NCBI GenBank assembly: GCA_021733705.1
Contig: JAIPKF010000092.1
Span: 1-6,249, forward strand
Reading direction: 5' to 3'
Length of the DNA: 6,249 bases
From: Chthoniobacterales bacterium
Lineage (GTDB): Bacteria > Verrucomicrobiota > Verrucomicrobiia > Chthoniobacterales > UBA6821
The translations under genes and the position numbers were made by a program. Shown piece after piece: positions 1 through 5,704 of this stretch. Each line of letters begins with the position of its first letter. Position 1 is the first letter of the stretch. The notes beneath the pieces were generated by a model. The model had not been told where the DNA came from. It made no database searches and saw only the letters and a program-made list of their open reading frames with translations.

Positions 1-137
1 GAGCGAGTCAACGCAGACACGTATTTTGACGACATATGCGCGTGTACACACTGCCCGAGGAAGACTTCGAGATCAACGCAGCATCCATCTTGGCTTCCCG
101 GTCTTCGCAGGTGATCGGTATGAAATATCCGGGCTAG
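1..137 (+). repeat. Interspersed inverted-repeat element, copy A (right half)
   Basis: This is the right-hand part of a repeat also present at 4994-5258 and 5701-5965. Positions 1-137 align without a gap to the last 137 bases of copy C, starting at the shared GAGCGAGTCAACGCAG block. The right terminus is ATGAAATATCCGGG at 120-133 followed by CTAG at 134-137. The left half lies outside the window. If this copy is full length, it should extend 128 bases upstream to a TTAACCC end. It sits 32 bases past the recA stop codon, so it may form the 3' end of the recA transcript. No transposase is encoded. Copy A has lost one arm of the CATTTTGAT/ATCAAAATG hairpin that C and D keep. Confidence 0.85.
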
Positions 138-169
138 TGCCACGCTTGTGCAGGGTCACTTCATTGCCT

Positions 170-1234
170 TTATTTATTTTTCTCTTCTTCTAAGCTCACT
201 TTTACAGCTGCTTCGATCTCTGCATACAACGCTGCATCATTTTTAAGAGCTTCTTTTGCAGCGTCACGACCTTGAGCAAGTTGATTCCCTTTGTAACTCA
301 TCCAGGAGCCTCTCTTCTCAATAATATTTTTTTCAAGAGCAAGATCGAGTAATGAGCCAGTATTGGAAATACCTTCATTATACATAATGTCGAACTCAGC
401 TTCTGTAAAAGGAGGAGCTACTTTGTTTTTGACCACTTTGACACGTGTCCGGTTTCCAGTTACTGTGCCGTCGGTTGTTTTAATGGCTCCAATACGGCGA
501 ATATCGATTCGTACGCTTGAATAAAATTTCAAGGCCTTACCGCCAGGGGTTGTTTCTGGGTTGCCAAACATTACCCCAATTTTCTCACGAATTTGATTCG
601 TAAAAATAACACATGTATCAGCCTTAGAGATGAAGGCGGTAAGCTTTCTCATGGCGGCACTCATCAGTCTGGCTTGGGCTCCTACCACAGAGTCCCCAAT
701 CTCTCCCTCGAGCTCTGTCTTGGTTACCAAAGCAGCCACTGAGTCAAGAACAACAACATCGAGTGCATTGGAACGCACAAGGGTTTCACAAATACGCAGT
801 GCTTCTTCACCAGAACTTGGCTGAGAGACGAGAAGATCTTCTAAATTCACTCCAAGTTTACGTGAGTAAGCGGGATCCAAAGCATGCTCCACATCAATGA
901 AAGCAGCAAGACCTCCACTTTTCTGAGCCTGAGCAATCACACTCAATGTGAGTGTTGTTTTTCCTGAAGACTCAGGTCCATAAATTTCAACAATCCGTCC
1001 CCGAGGGAAACCACCGACCCCAAGAGCCCGATCGATAAGAAGATTGCCAGTAGGTATCACAGAAATTCCCTTAGATCCCTCTGCTCCAAGTCTCATGATA
1101 GCACCATCTCCATAATCTTTAGCTATTTGCTGAATTGCTAGATCAAGATTTTTGGCACGTGCTGCAACAGCTTTTTCACTGAGCCCAGAATGTTTAAGAA
1201 CGGCAGTAGCAATATTTTCTTCAGTTTTGGCCAT
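170..1234 (-). CDS. recA: RecA recombinase
   Basis: RecA is the ATP-dependent DNA strand-exchange protein of homologous recombination and the co-protease that triggers LexA cleavage. From the chosen ATG (1234) the product is 354 residues, normal for the family. Visible motifs are Walker A GPESSGKT at about residues 86-93, Walker B VVVLDS at about 160-165, the loop L1 segment EGEIGDS, the loop L2 segment FGNPETTPGGKALKFY, and RVKVVKNK before the C-terminal domain. The acidic tail ends EEEKNK. The frame also allows a TTG start at 1270, which would add 12 residues. I reject it because that codon lies inside a leader hairpin (1265-1287) and the extra residues do not look like RecA. There is no Shine-Dalgarno sequence before the ATG. 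The gene is divergent from cdsA, and its 3' end abuts repeat copy A. Confidence 0.97.
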   Translation of the reverse strand: MAKTEENIATAVLKHSGLSEKAVAARAKNLDLAIQQIAKDYGDGAIMRLGAEGSKGISVIPTGNLLIDRALGVGGFPRGRIVEIYGPESSGKTTLTLSVIAQAQKSGGLAAFIDVEHALDPAYSRKLGVNLEDLLVSQPSSGEEALRICETLVRSNALDVVVLDSVAALVTKTELEGEIGDSVVGAQARLMSAAMRKLTAFISKADTCVIFTNQIREKIGVMFGNPETTPGGKALKFYSSVRIDIRRIGAIKTTDGTVTGNRTRVKVVKNKVAPPFTEAEFDIMYNEGISNTGSLLDLALEKNIIEKRGSWMSYKGNQLAQGRDAAKEALKNDAALYAEIEAAVKVSLEEEKNK

Positions 1235-1264
1235 AGGATATTTTTTGGAATGGGGTGTTATAGA

Positions 1265-1287
1265 TTTCAAATCCTAAAGGATTGAAA
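1265..1287 (-). promoter_or_regulatory. Inverted repeat in the recA leader
   Basis: Arms TTTCAA(A)TCC (1265-1274, one bulged A) and GGATTGAAA (1279-1287) surround a TAAA loop. The repeat ends 31 bases upstream of the recA ATG and lies between it and the putative promoter. It could be an operator or an RNA hairpin in the 5' leader. No classical SOS box is present in 1235-1440: neither CTGT-N8-ACAG nor a GAAC/GTTC half-site occurs. This palindrome is therefore the best visible candidate for a recA control site. The function is inference. Confidence 0.4.
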
Positions 1288-1336
1288 GCTGAAAGCAAGC
1301 ATCACTAACAACTCTTTGGTAATTGAGAAGACATTG

Positions 1337-1365
1337 GAGCTACCAAAAAGAGAGAAGCTTGTCAA
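1337..1365 (-). promoter_or_regulatory. Possible recA promoter
   Basis: Read on the minus strand, a perfect -35 TTGACA (1365-1360) is followed after 17 bases by TAGCTC (1342-1337), a weak -10. It would give a leader of about 95 bases before the recA ATG. Only the -35 box is strong. Confidence 0.35.
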
Positions 1366-1389
1366 TGTGACTTTTTATAAGAAATTAGA

Positions 1390-1400
1390 GTGCGGCGCAC
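1390..1400. repeat. Short odd palindrome in the recA-cdsA intergenic region
   Basis: GTGCGGCGCAC is a perfect 11-base palindrome with a central G. It lies in an otherwise AT-rich intergenic region between two divergent genes, where operators are common. There is no evidence for a specific regulator. Confidence 0.3.
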
Positions 1401-1416
1401 CTATCAATCATTTTTC

Positions 1417-1448
1417 TTTCTATCAAAATTGATTTCCTTTGATAGAAA
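1417..1448 (+). promoter_or_regulatory. Perfect 11-bp inverted repeat upstream of cdsA
   Basis: TTTCTATCAAA (1417-1427) and TTTGATAGAAA (1438-1448) are exact reverse complements separated by 10 bases. The site lies 23 bases upstream of the cdsA ATG. It covers the alternative TTG start at 1439. It could be an operator for cdsA and/or recA, or a leader hairpin. It is not followed by a T-run, so it is not a standard terminator. Confidence 0.5.
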
Positions 1449-1451
1449 CTC

Positions 1452-1470
1452 AAGCTAGAATCCCTAGCTT
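1452..1470 (+). promoter_or_regulatory. 7-bp hairpin directly before the cdsA ATG
   Basis: AAGCTAG (1452-1458) and CTAGCTT (1464-1470) are exact inverted repeats with a 5-base loop. They end one base before the ATG at 1472. In RNA this stem would occupy the ribosome-binding region, so it could modulate translation of cdsA. It stands in tandem with the 1417-1448 inverted repeat. Confidence 0.45.
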
Positions 1471-1471
1471 C

Positions 1472-2380
1472 ATGAAGCCCCTTCCTACATCCTTAATTCC
1501 TCGATTACTCAGCACGCTTACGCTTTGGATGCTGATTATTGTTACGGTTGTAATGCAATCGGAAAATGGCTATTCTCTTCTCATTGCAGCAGCTGCACTT
1601 GGATCACTCTGGGAATATTTTTGGCTTTTAAAGGTTGCCTTGATTCCCCGTCACTGGCGCCTTGGTTATTTTGCAGGCATCATTCTTCTTTTGGGAAATT
1701 TTTGGCTACTTAGGGATCCTCATTTTGGAGGGCCATTGCGAAATGAAGGAGGTGCTATTTTTATTTTTGAAGGACTGCTTTTAGCACTTCTAGTACTCAC
1801 CCTTTTTACCAAAACTCTCTTTTCTTTGAAACTGGAGCGTCAAGCTGCAGATGCTATCACCTTCACTCTTCTTGGAATTATTTATATTCCGTGGCTTTTT
1901 TCTTTTGTTTCTAAAATCATCTATCTTACTCCACGTGGTACTGATGGAATACTCACTGGTCAATATTACGTTCTTTTTCTTTTAGTCGTTACAAAATTCA
2001 CAGATGTCGGTGCTTTTGTTTGCGGAAGTTTGTTTGGGAGGCATCCCTTTTTTGCTCATGTTAGCTCTACGAAAACACAAGAAGGATGTATCGGAGCTCT
2101 CTTTTTCGGTTTACTAAGCGGATGGCTCTTTTTTATCTTTTTTCAGAAACAATTACCCCTCTTGCATCCCCTGAGTGTTGTCATGATTTCTATAATTCTT
2201 GGTATCACCGCTATTGCTGGAGATTTAGCAGAATCACTCTTGAAGCGCACGCTACAAACAAAAGACTCCAGCAACACTTTGCCTGGAATCGGCGGAGGAC
2301 TCGATTTAATCGATAGCATTCTTTTTACTGCTCCCATTTTTTACTTTATATTGCAAGGGCTCATTTTTAGTAGATGTTAG
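1472..2380 (+). CDS. cdsA: Phosphatidate cytidylyltransferase (CDP-diglyceride synthase)
   Basis: CdsA makes CDP-diacylglycerol from phosphatidic acid and CTP in the inner membrane, the branch point to all bacterial phospholipids. The product is a very hydrophobic protein of 302 residues with about eight candidate membrane segments, the first near residues 14-28. The family signature is at the C-terminus: residues 255-281 read SLLKR....KD, then PGIGGGLDLID. Compared with the classical pattern, H of PGHGG is I and DR.D is DLID; I recall such variants from chlamydial and verrucomicrobial proteins. The upstream motif FTDVGAFVCGSLFGRH and SSTKTQEG (about 176-205) matches the usual D.GAY..GR..GKH and SP.KT.EG. 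I chose the ATG at 1472; a TTG at 1439 would add 11 residues. The usual partner uppS is not upstream, where recA lies divergently. dxr follows after 53 bases. Confidence 0.93.
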   Translation: MKPLPTSLIPRLLSTLTLWMLIIVTVVMQSENGYSLLIAAAALGSLWEYFWLLKVALIPRHWRLGYFAGIILLLGNFWLLRDPHFGGPLRNEGGAIFIFEGLLLALLVLTLFTKTLFSLKLERQAADAITFTLLGIIYIPWLFSFVSKIIYLTPRGTDGILTGQYYVLFLLVVTKFTDVGAFVCGSLFGRHPFFAHVSSTKTQEGCIGALFFGLLSGWLFFIFFQKQLPLLHPLSVVMISIILGITAIAGDLAESLLKRTLQTKDSSNTLPGIGGGLDLIDSILFTAPIFYFILQGLIFSRC

Positions 2381-2433
2381 AGGATTAAGGATGGAGTAAA
2401 AAAACTGAACTATCTCAACTTTTTTCCCATTAA

Positions 2434-3603
2434 ATGTTTTCTCCTCGCCGTGTTGTTGTGTTAGGAGCCACCGGCTCTATTGGAGAAAGTGCTGCTAAAG
2501 TAGCCCGAGCACTTCCTGATCAAATGAAGATCGTTGGTATTTCTGGCTACAACAATCTTAAGCGTCTTGCAGAACTCGCTAAAGAATTCAAACCATCGAC
2601 GGTTTCTACAAAAGATAAATCACATGCTGAGCAGTTATTAAAAGAACTCACATCTAGTTCCCCTGCCCCTTTAGTTGTTGAGGGTGAGGAGGGATTGCTC
2701 AGGCTTGCAACCTTACCAGAAGCCGAACTCATTGTAATTGCGATCGTTGGCACCGCTGGCTTGAAACCTGCGCTGGCTGCATTAAGAGCAGGAAAGAATC
2801 TTGCCATAGCGAGCAAAGAAATTTTAGTCATGGCTGGCCAAGAAGTGATGACTACTGCTCGAAAGTATGAACGCCAGGTTCTTCCAATTGATAGTGAGCA
2901 TAACGCTCTTTTCCAATGTCTGGAAGGTCGAGACCCTACTACTGTTCGTCGTCTTATTCTTACTTGTTCTGGTGGTCCATTCCGCAACATTGAGGCATCT
3001 GAGCTAGCTCACGTGACTCCTTCAATGGCCCTTCGTCATCCAACGTGGAGTATGGGATCAAAAATCACGATCGATTCGGCAACCCTATTTAACAAAGGCC
3101 TTGAAATGATCGAAGCACACCATCTCTTTGGTTTTCCAATGGAAAAAATCGATGTGGTGATTCATCCAGAAAGCATCATTCATTCGATGGTAGAATTTAT
3201 CGATGGCTCTCTCTTAGCTCACATGAGCCAGAATGATATGATGCTTCCGATTCAATCTGCTATCACCTATCCTAGGCGAGTTCCAGGCCCATGCAATCCT
3301 CTGAACTTACCAGAAATTGGGGCCCTTCATTTCGAAAAGCCCCGTCATGATCTTTTTCCAGCACTTCAGTTGGCGAGGGAAGCAGGAACACAGGGGGGGA
3401 CGATGCCGGCCATTCTCAATGCTGCTAATGAAAAGGCAGTGGAACTTTTTTTAGAAGAGAAGATTTCTTTTACGTCTATTTGGAACTATGTTGCTACTGT
3501 GATGCAACAGCTTCCAAGTATCCCCACCCCTACACTAGAAGAAATCATAGAAGCAGATCATGCCGCCAGAAATGCTGTTTTACAGCTTTACAAAAGGGGA
3601 TAA
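2434..3603 (+). CDS. dxr: 1-deoxy-D-xylulose 5-phosphate reductoisomerase
   Basis: Dxr (IspC) converts 1-deoxy-D-xylulose 5-phosphate to 2-C-methyl-D-erythritol 4-phosphate with NADPH. This is the committed cytoplasmic step of the MEP isoprenoid pathway and the target of fosmidomycin. The product has 389 residues, the usual size. Visible motifs are the N-terminal NADPH loop GATGSIG (11-17), IASKE (125-129), the metal-binding DSEHN (Asp153, Glu155), LTCSGGPFR (176-184), RHPTWSMG.KITIDSAT (201-217), NKGLE with metal ligand Glu224, and HPESIIHSMV (244-253). All catalytic residues appear intact. No Shine-Dalgarno sequence precedes the ATG; the leader is T- and C-rich. A run of seven G (3393-3399) in the C-terminal part is a possible slippage site, but the frame here is intact. 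secG starts 21 bases after the stop, suggesting co-transcription. Confidence 0.97.
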   Translation: MFSPRRVVVLGATGSIGESAAKVARALPDQMKIVGISGYNNLKRLAELAKEFKPSTVSTKDKSHAEQLLKELTSSSPAPLVVEGEEGLLRLATLPEAELIVIAIVGTAGLKPALAALRAGKNLAIASKEILVMAGQEVMTTARKYERQVLPIDSEHNALFQCLEGRDPTTVRRLILTCSGGPFRNIEASELAHVTPSMALRHPTWSMGSKITIDSATLFNKGLEMIEAHHLFGFPMEKIDVVIHPESIIHSMVEFIDGSLLAHMSQNDMMLPIQSAITYPRRVPGPCNPLNLPEIGALHFEKPRHDLFPALQLAREAGTQGGTMPAILNAANEKAVELFLEEKISFTSIWNYVATVMQQLPSIPTPTLEEIIEADHAARNAVLQLYKRG

Positions 3604-3624
3604 CTCAGAAGATAATCCCCAACT

Positions 3625-3978
3625 ATGTGGTTCTTGCTTCCCTTACTCACAACATCTCTTGTTATTGTTTCCCTACTGATGATTATTGTTGTTTTAATGC
3701 AACGTCCCAAGAGCGAAGGTCTAGGAGCAGCCTTTGGAAGCAGCATGACAGATAATCTCTTTGGAACGCAGACAAGTACGATTTTAAATCGATTCACGGT
3801 ATGGCTAGGAGGATTATTTTTTCTACTCACACTTGTTATCTCAATCGTCTATGCGAGGCACTCAAGTGGCCCAACAAAAATTCAAGAATTACTCATGAAA
3901 CAACCAGTGCCTCTTGTGAAAAAAGAAATTCCTGGAACAACACCGGTTTCTACTGCAGCAAAAAAAGATGGGCATTAA
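3625..3978 (+). CDS. secG: Preprotein translocase subunit SecG
   Basis: SecG is the small auxiliary subunit of the SecYEG export channel in the inner membrane. The product has 117 residues. Two membrane segments (about 3-24 and 56-77) flank the diagnostic cytoplasmic loop, LMQRPKSEGLGAAFGSS at about 24-40, followed by NLFGTQT. After the second segment comes a hydrophilic tail ending KKDGH, as in many SecG proteins. The stop codon TAA (3976-3978) is part of the TTAACCC terminus of repeat copy B, so the repeat supplies the end of the gene and the last residues may differ from relatives. The upstream neighbour here is dxr; in many bacteria it is tpiA. Confidence 0.93.
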   Translation: MWFLLPLLTTSLVIVSLLMIIVVLMQRPKSEGLGAAFGSSMTDNLFGTQTSTILNRFTVWLGGLFFLLTLVISIVYARHSSGPTKIQELLMKQPVPLVKKEIPGTTPVSTAAKKDGH

Positions 3979-4071
3979 CCCGGATATTTCATGCTAATCT
4001 ACTGCGGAGGCCGGGAAGCCAGATGGTGACAAGGAAGGATAGCCTCTTCCTATTCCAATTTGAGAATGAAG
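3975..4071 (+). repeat. Interspersed inverted-repeat element, copy B (short or truncated)
   Basis: The left end TTAACCCGGATATTTCAT (3975-3992) is clear. The following bases to about 4025 match the inner sequence of the CTAG-type end of copy D (CTAATCTACTGCGG, then GGGAAGCCAGATGG). The next part, GACAAGGAAGG at about 4028-4038, matches copy E. A stem AGGAAG/CTTCCT lies at 4032-4051. The right boundary is uncertain: GAGAATGAA at 4062-4070 matches the base of the right end of copy C but then runs into panC. B separates secG from panC inside a probable operon and contributes the secG stop codon. Confidence 0.75.
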
Positions 4072-4944
4072 GTCATTGAACAGGTTTCTCTGATGCAGAG
4101 CATAGGCAAAGATGCATTACGCCCTCTTGTTTTTGTCCCTACCATGGGAGCCCTCCATGAAGGGCATGCCACGCTTATACGACATGCTCGCAAGCTGGCT
4201 ACTCAAAATGGAACAGTAGTAGTTTCTATTTTTCTTAACCCCAAGCAGTTCAATGTTACAAAGGATTTGGAGTTGTACCCGCGCCCTTTTGCTGCTGACC
4301 AATTACTGTGTCAACAAGCTGGAACGGATCTTATTTTTCACCCAAGTGTCGCAGCGATGTATCCCAGTGATACTTCTATCGAGATAGAAGAAAAGGATCT
4401 TTCACTCAGTCTCTGCGGAGCCTCACGCCCTGGACATTTTAAGGGAGTTGTCACTGTACTTACAAAACTTTTTAACATTGTGAACCCTGATCAAGTTCTC
4501 TTGGGAGAAAAAGATTGGCAACAGCTTACTATCGCACGTCGTCTTGTACGCGATCTGAATTTTCCCATCGAAATTATCCCTCATCCCACCGTTCGAGAAA
4601 GCGATGGACTTGCAATGAGCTCTCGCAATGCACGGCTTTCCCCACTGGAGCGAATCGAGGCTTCCAAAATTTATGCGGCACTTAAAAAAACCAGAGCGCG
4701 TACTATAGAGGGAGAAAGCGATGTTTCCATACTTCTTGCCTCCACACGCAGAGATCTTGAGGCCATTTCCAATGCGACCATTGACTATCTAGAAGTGGTC
4801 GATGAAAGAACGTTGATTCCCTTAGCAAAAGTCCTACATGGAACAACTCCTGCTCGTCTTCTTGTCGCCGTGAAGATGGGTGAAACGCGACTTATTGATA
4901 ATATTAGGCTAGCAGAGAAAATCTCGATAAATTTCCCTACATGA
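4066..4944 (+). CDS. panC: Pantothenate synthetase (pantoate--beta-alanine ligase)
   Basis: PanC joins pantoate and beta-alanine with ATP through a pantoyl-adenylate intermediate, the last step of pantothenate (vitamin B5) synthesis, in the cytoplasm. The product has 292 residues, close to the usual 280-290. Visible motifs are PTMGALHEGH with the HxGH ATP-binding motif at 31-34, VSIFLNPKQF (53-62), RPGHFKGV (121-128), the LFNIVNPD...GEKD segment (135-150) and the KMSKS-like MSSRN (184-188). All expected active-site segments are present. I chose the ATG at 4066 because MKVIE is a common PanC start; a TTG at 4060 would add two residues. There is no clear Shine-Dalgarno sequence. panB and panD are not in the window. 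Copy B of the repeat lies just upstream and copy C 49 bases downstream. Confidence 0.96.
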   Translation: MKVIEQVSLMQSIGKDALRPLVFVPTMGALHEGHATLIRHARKLATQNGTVVVSIFLNPKQFNVTKDLELYPRPFAADQLLCQQAGTDLIFHPSVAAMYPSDTSIEIEEKDLSLSLCGASRPGHFKGVVTVLTKLFNIVNPDQVLLGEKDWQQLTIARRLVRDLNFPIEIIPHPTVRESDGLAMSSRNARLSPLERIEASKIYAALKKTRARTIEGESDVSILLASTRRDLEAISNATIDYLEVVDERTLIPLAKVLHGTTPARLLVAVKMGETRLIDNIRLAEKISINFPT

Positions 4945-4975
4945 TGTACTAAATTTTCTACTAACCATACATATC

Positions 4976-4995
4976 AAATTTAAAAAATTAAATTT
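4976..4995. repeat. AT-only palindrome between panC and copy C
   Basis: AAATTTAA (4976-4983) and TTAAATTT (4988-4995) form a perfect 8-base inverted repeat around AAAA. It overlaps the first two bases of the TTAA terminus of copy C. It may be a weak 3' hairpin for panC or a preferred insertion site. It lacks the GC-rich stem of an intrinsic terminator. Confidence 0.35.
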
Positions 4996-5258
4996 AATAT
5001 GGATATTTCATGCTGTTCGTAACGAGGAGGCCGCGAAAGCTGATAGGGTACCACCGGCGGTCGGGAGACTGCGGGGGAGACTGCCTTTAGGCAGCCCTGA
5101 AAGTGCGATACGAGCGGGAGCGAGCGAGTCAACGCAGGCAAACATTTTGATGCCGTGCTCTATTAGTACATACTCCCCAAATCAAAATGGGAGTCAAACA
5201 CTGCATTCATCTCTCTTTTCAGTCTCCACAACTGATGAGAATGAAATATCCTGGCTAG
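4994..5258 (+). repeat. Interspersed inverted-repeat element, copy C (full length)
   Basis: A complete 265-bp unit. The left end is TTAATATGGATATTTCAT, the family consensus with CCC changed to TAT. The right end is ATGAAATATCCTGG (5241-5254) plus CTAG (5255-5258). It aligns without gaps to the reverse complement of copy D, with about 45 differences by hand count (about 83% identity). Only two of these fall in the 67-base core 5071-5137. Hairpins are GCGGTC/GACTGC (5057-5072), CTGCC/GGCAG (5081-5094) and CATTTTGAT/ATCAAAATG (5143-5151 and 5181-5189). The unit is stop-free in the frame of the downstream ORF and contributes that ORF's N-terminus. Confidence 0.9.
5057..5094 (+). other. Tandem hairpins in the conserved core of copy C
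   Basis: GCGGTC-GGGA-GACTGC (5057-5072) is followed by CTGCC-TTTA-GGCAG (5081-5094). The partner structures in copy D are at 5887-5902 (GCGGTC/GACCGC, fully paired) and 5865-5878. The C-to-T change between the copies turns a G-C pair into a G-U pair, so the RNA stem on this strand is kept. There is no T-run, so these are not standard terminators. Confidence 0.5.
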
Positions 5259-5704
5259 CTGACAATGATATTAAAACTATTACTATTAGTAATAACGACA
5301 TTGTTAATGAAACAGACATGAATCAGGTTACAATTGATATTCATGATGTTCCTTATGATAAGTATGAGGTAACTGCAGAGACAATTGTCCTCATTAAAAA
5401 TAGAAATGCTTTAAAGCTTATTGTTTACTCTGCCGTTTACCCGAATATTGATCCAAATAGCATGGGTAGGGCTTCTATAAGAAATCATTTTATCAACAGC
5501 AATCTTGAAACTATAAATCCGGAGATCTTAGATCATCCACCTTTTGAATATGGGAAGAATACCGATGAGATATGGATTCCAAAGTCAAAGGGGGATGTAA
5601 CATTGAATTTTGAAGGTGATCTAGTTGTTAAAGGAAGCATTCTATACGGAAACAGGGAGATTAGGCATGTGACTATTTACGTGCCAATCCAAGTGATCGA
5701 CTAG
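5150..5704 (+). CDS. Hypothetical protein, repeat-fused cargo ORF, possibly a gene fragment
   Basis: I do not recognise this protein. The frame is open for 257 codons (4931-5704), but the first canonical start is TTG 5147, directly followed by ATG 5150. From 5150 it gives 184 residues. About the first 35 residues are encoded by repeat copy C. The unique part (5259-5700) is acidic and polar with alternating hydrophobic residues that suggest beta-strands (for example TLNFEGDLVVKGS and HVTIYVPIQVID). It has no signal peptide, membrane segment or catalytic motif that I can see. The stop TAG is inside the CTAG end of copy D, so neither end is clearly native. A start free of repeat sequence is ATG 5318, giving 128 residues. 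At about 35% GC it is lower than its neighbours, which suggests transfer or capture. It may be a gene fragment. Confidence 0.45.
   Translation: MPCSISTYSPNQNGSQTLHSSLFSVSTTDENEISWLADNDIKTITISNNDIVNETDMNQVTIDIHDVPYDKYEVTAETIVLIKNRNALKLIVYSAVYPNIDPNSMGRASIRNHFINSNLETINPEILDHPPFEYGKNTDEIWIPKSKGDVTLNFEGDLVVKGSILYGNREIRHVTIYVPIQVID

Noticed and set aside
630..824. Small plus-strand frame inside recA
   Set aside because: It is the antisense shadow of a clear recA gene and its protein has no recognisable features.
2390..2430. A-run and T-run between cdsA and dxr as a terminator
   Set aside because: Pairing between the runs is interrupted and AT-only, with no stable GC stem.
2547..2990. 147-codon minus-strand frame inside dxr
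   Set aside because: It is antisense to conserved Dxr motifs, and its product is basic, low in structure and unlike any known family.
3393..3399. Seven-G run in dxr as a phase-variation switch
   Set aside because: The gene is intact and essential-looking; one short homopolymer alone is not evidence of switching.
3801..4079. Plus-strand frame overlapping secG and copy B
   Set aside because: It is out of frame with SecG, whose motifs are clear; the tail is only the open frame of the repeat.
5081..5094. CTGCC-TTTA-GGCAG hairpin as an intrinsic terminator
   Set aside because: The stem is only five pairs and no T-tract follows on either strand.
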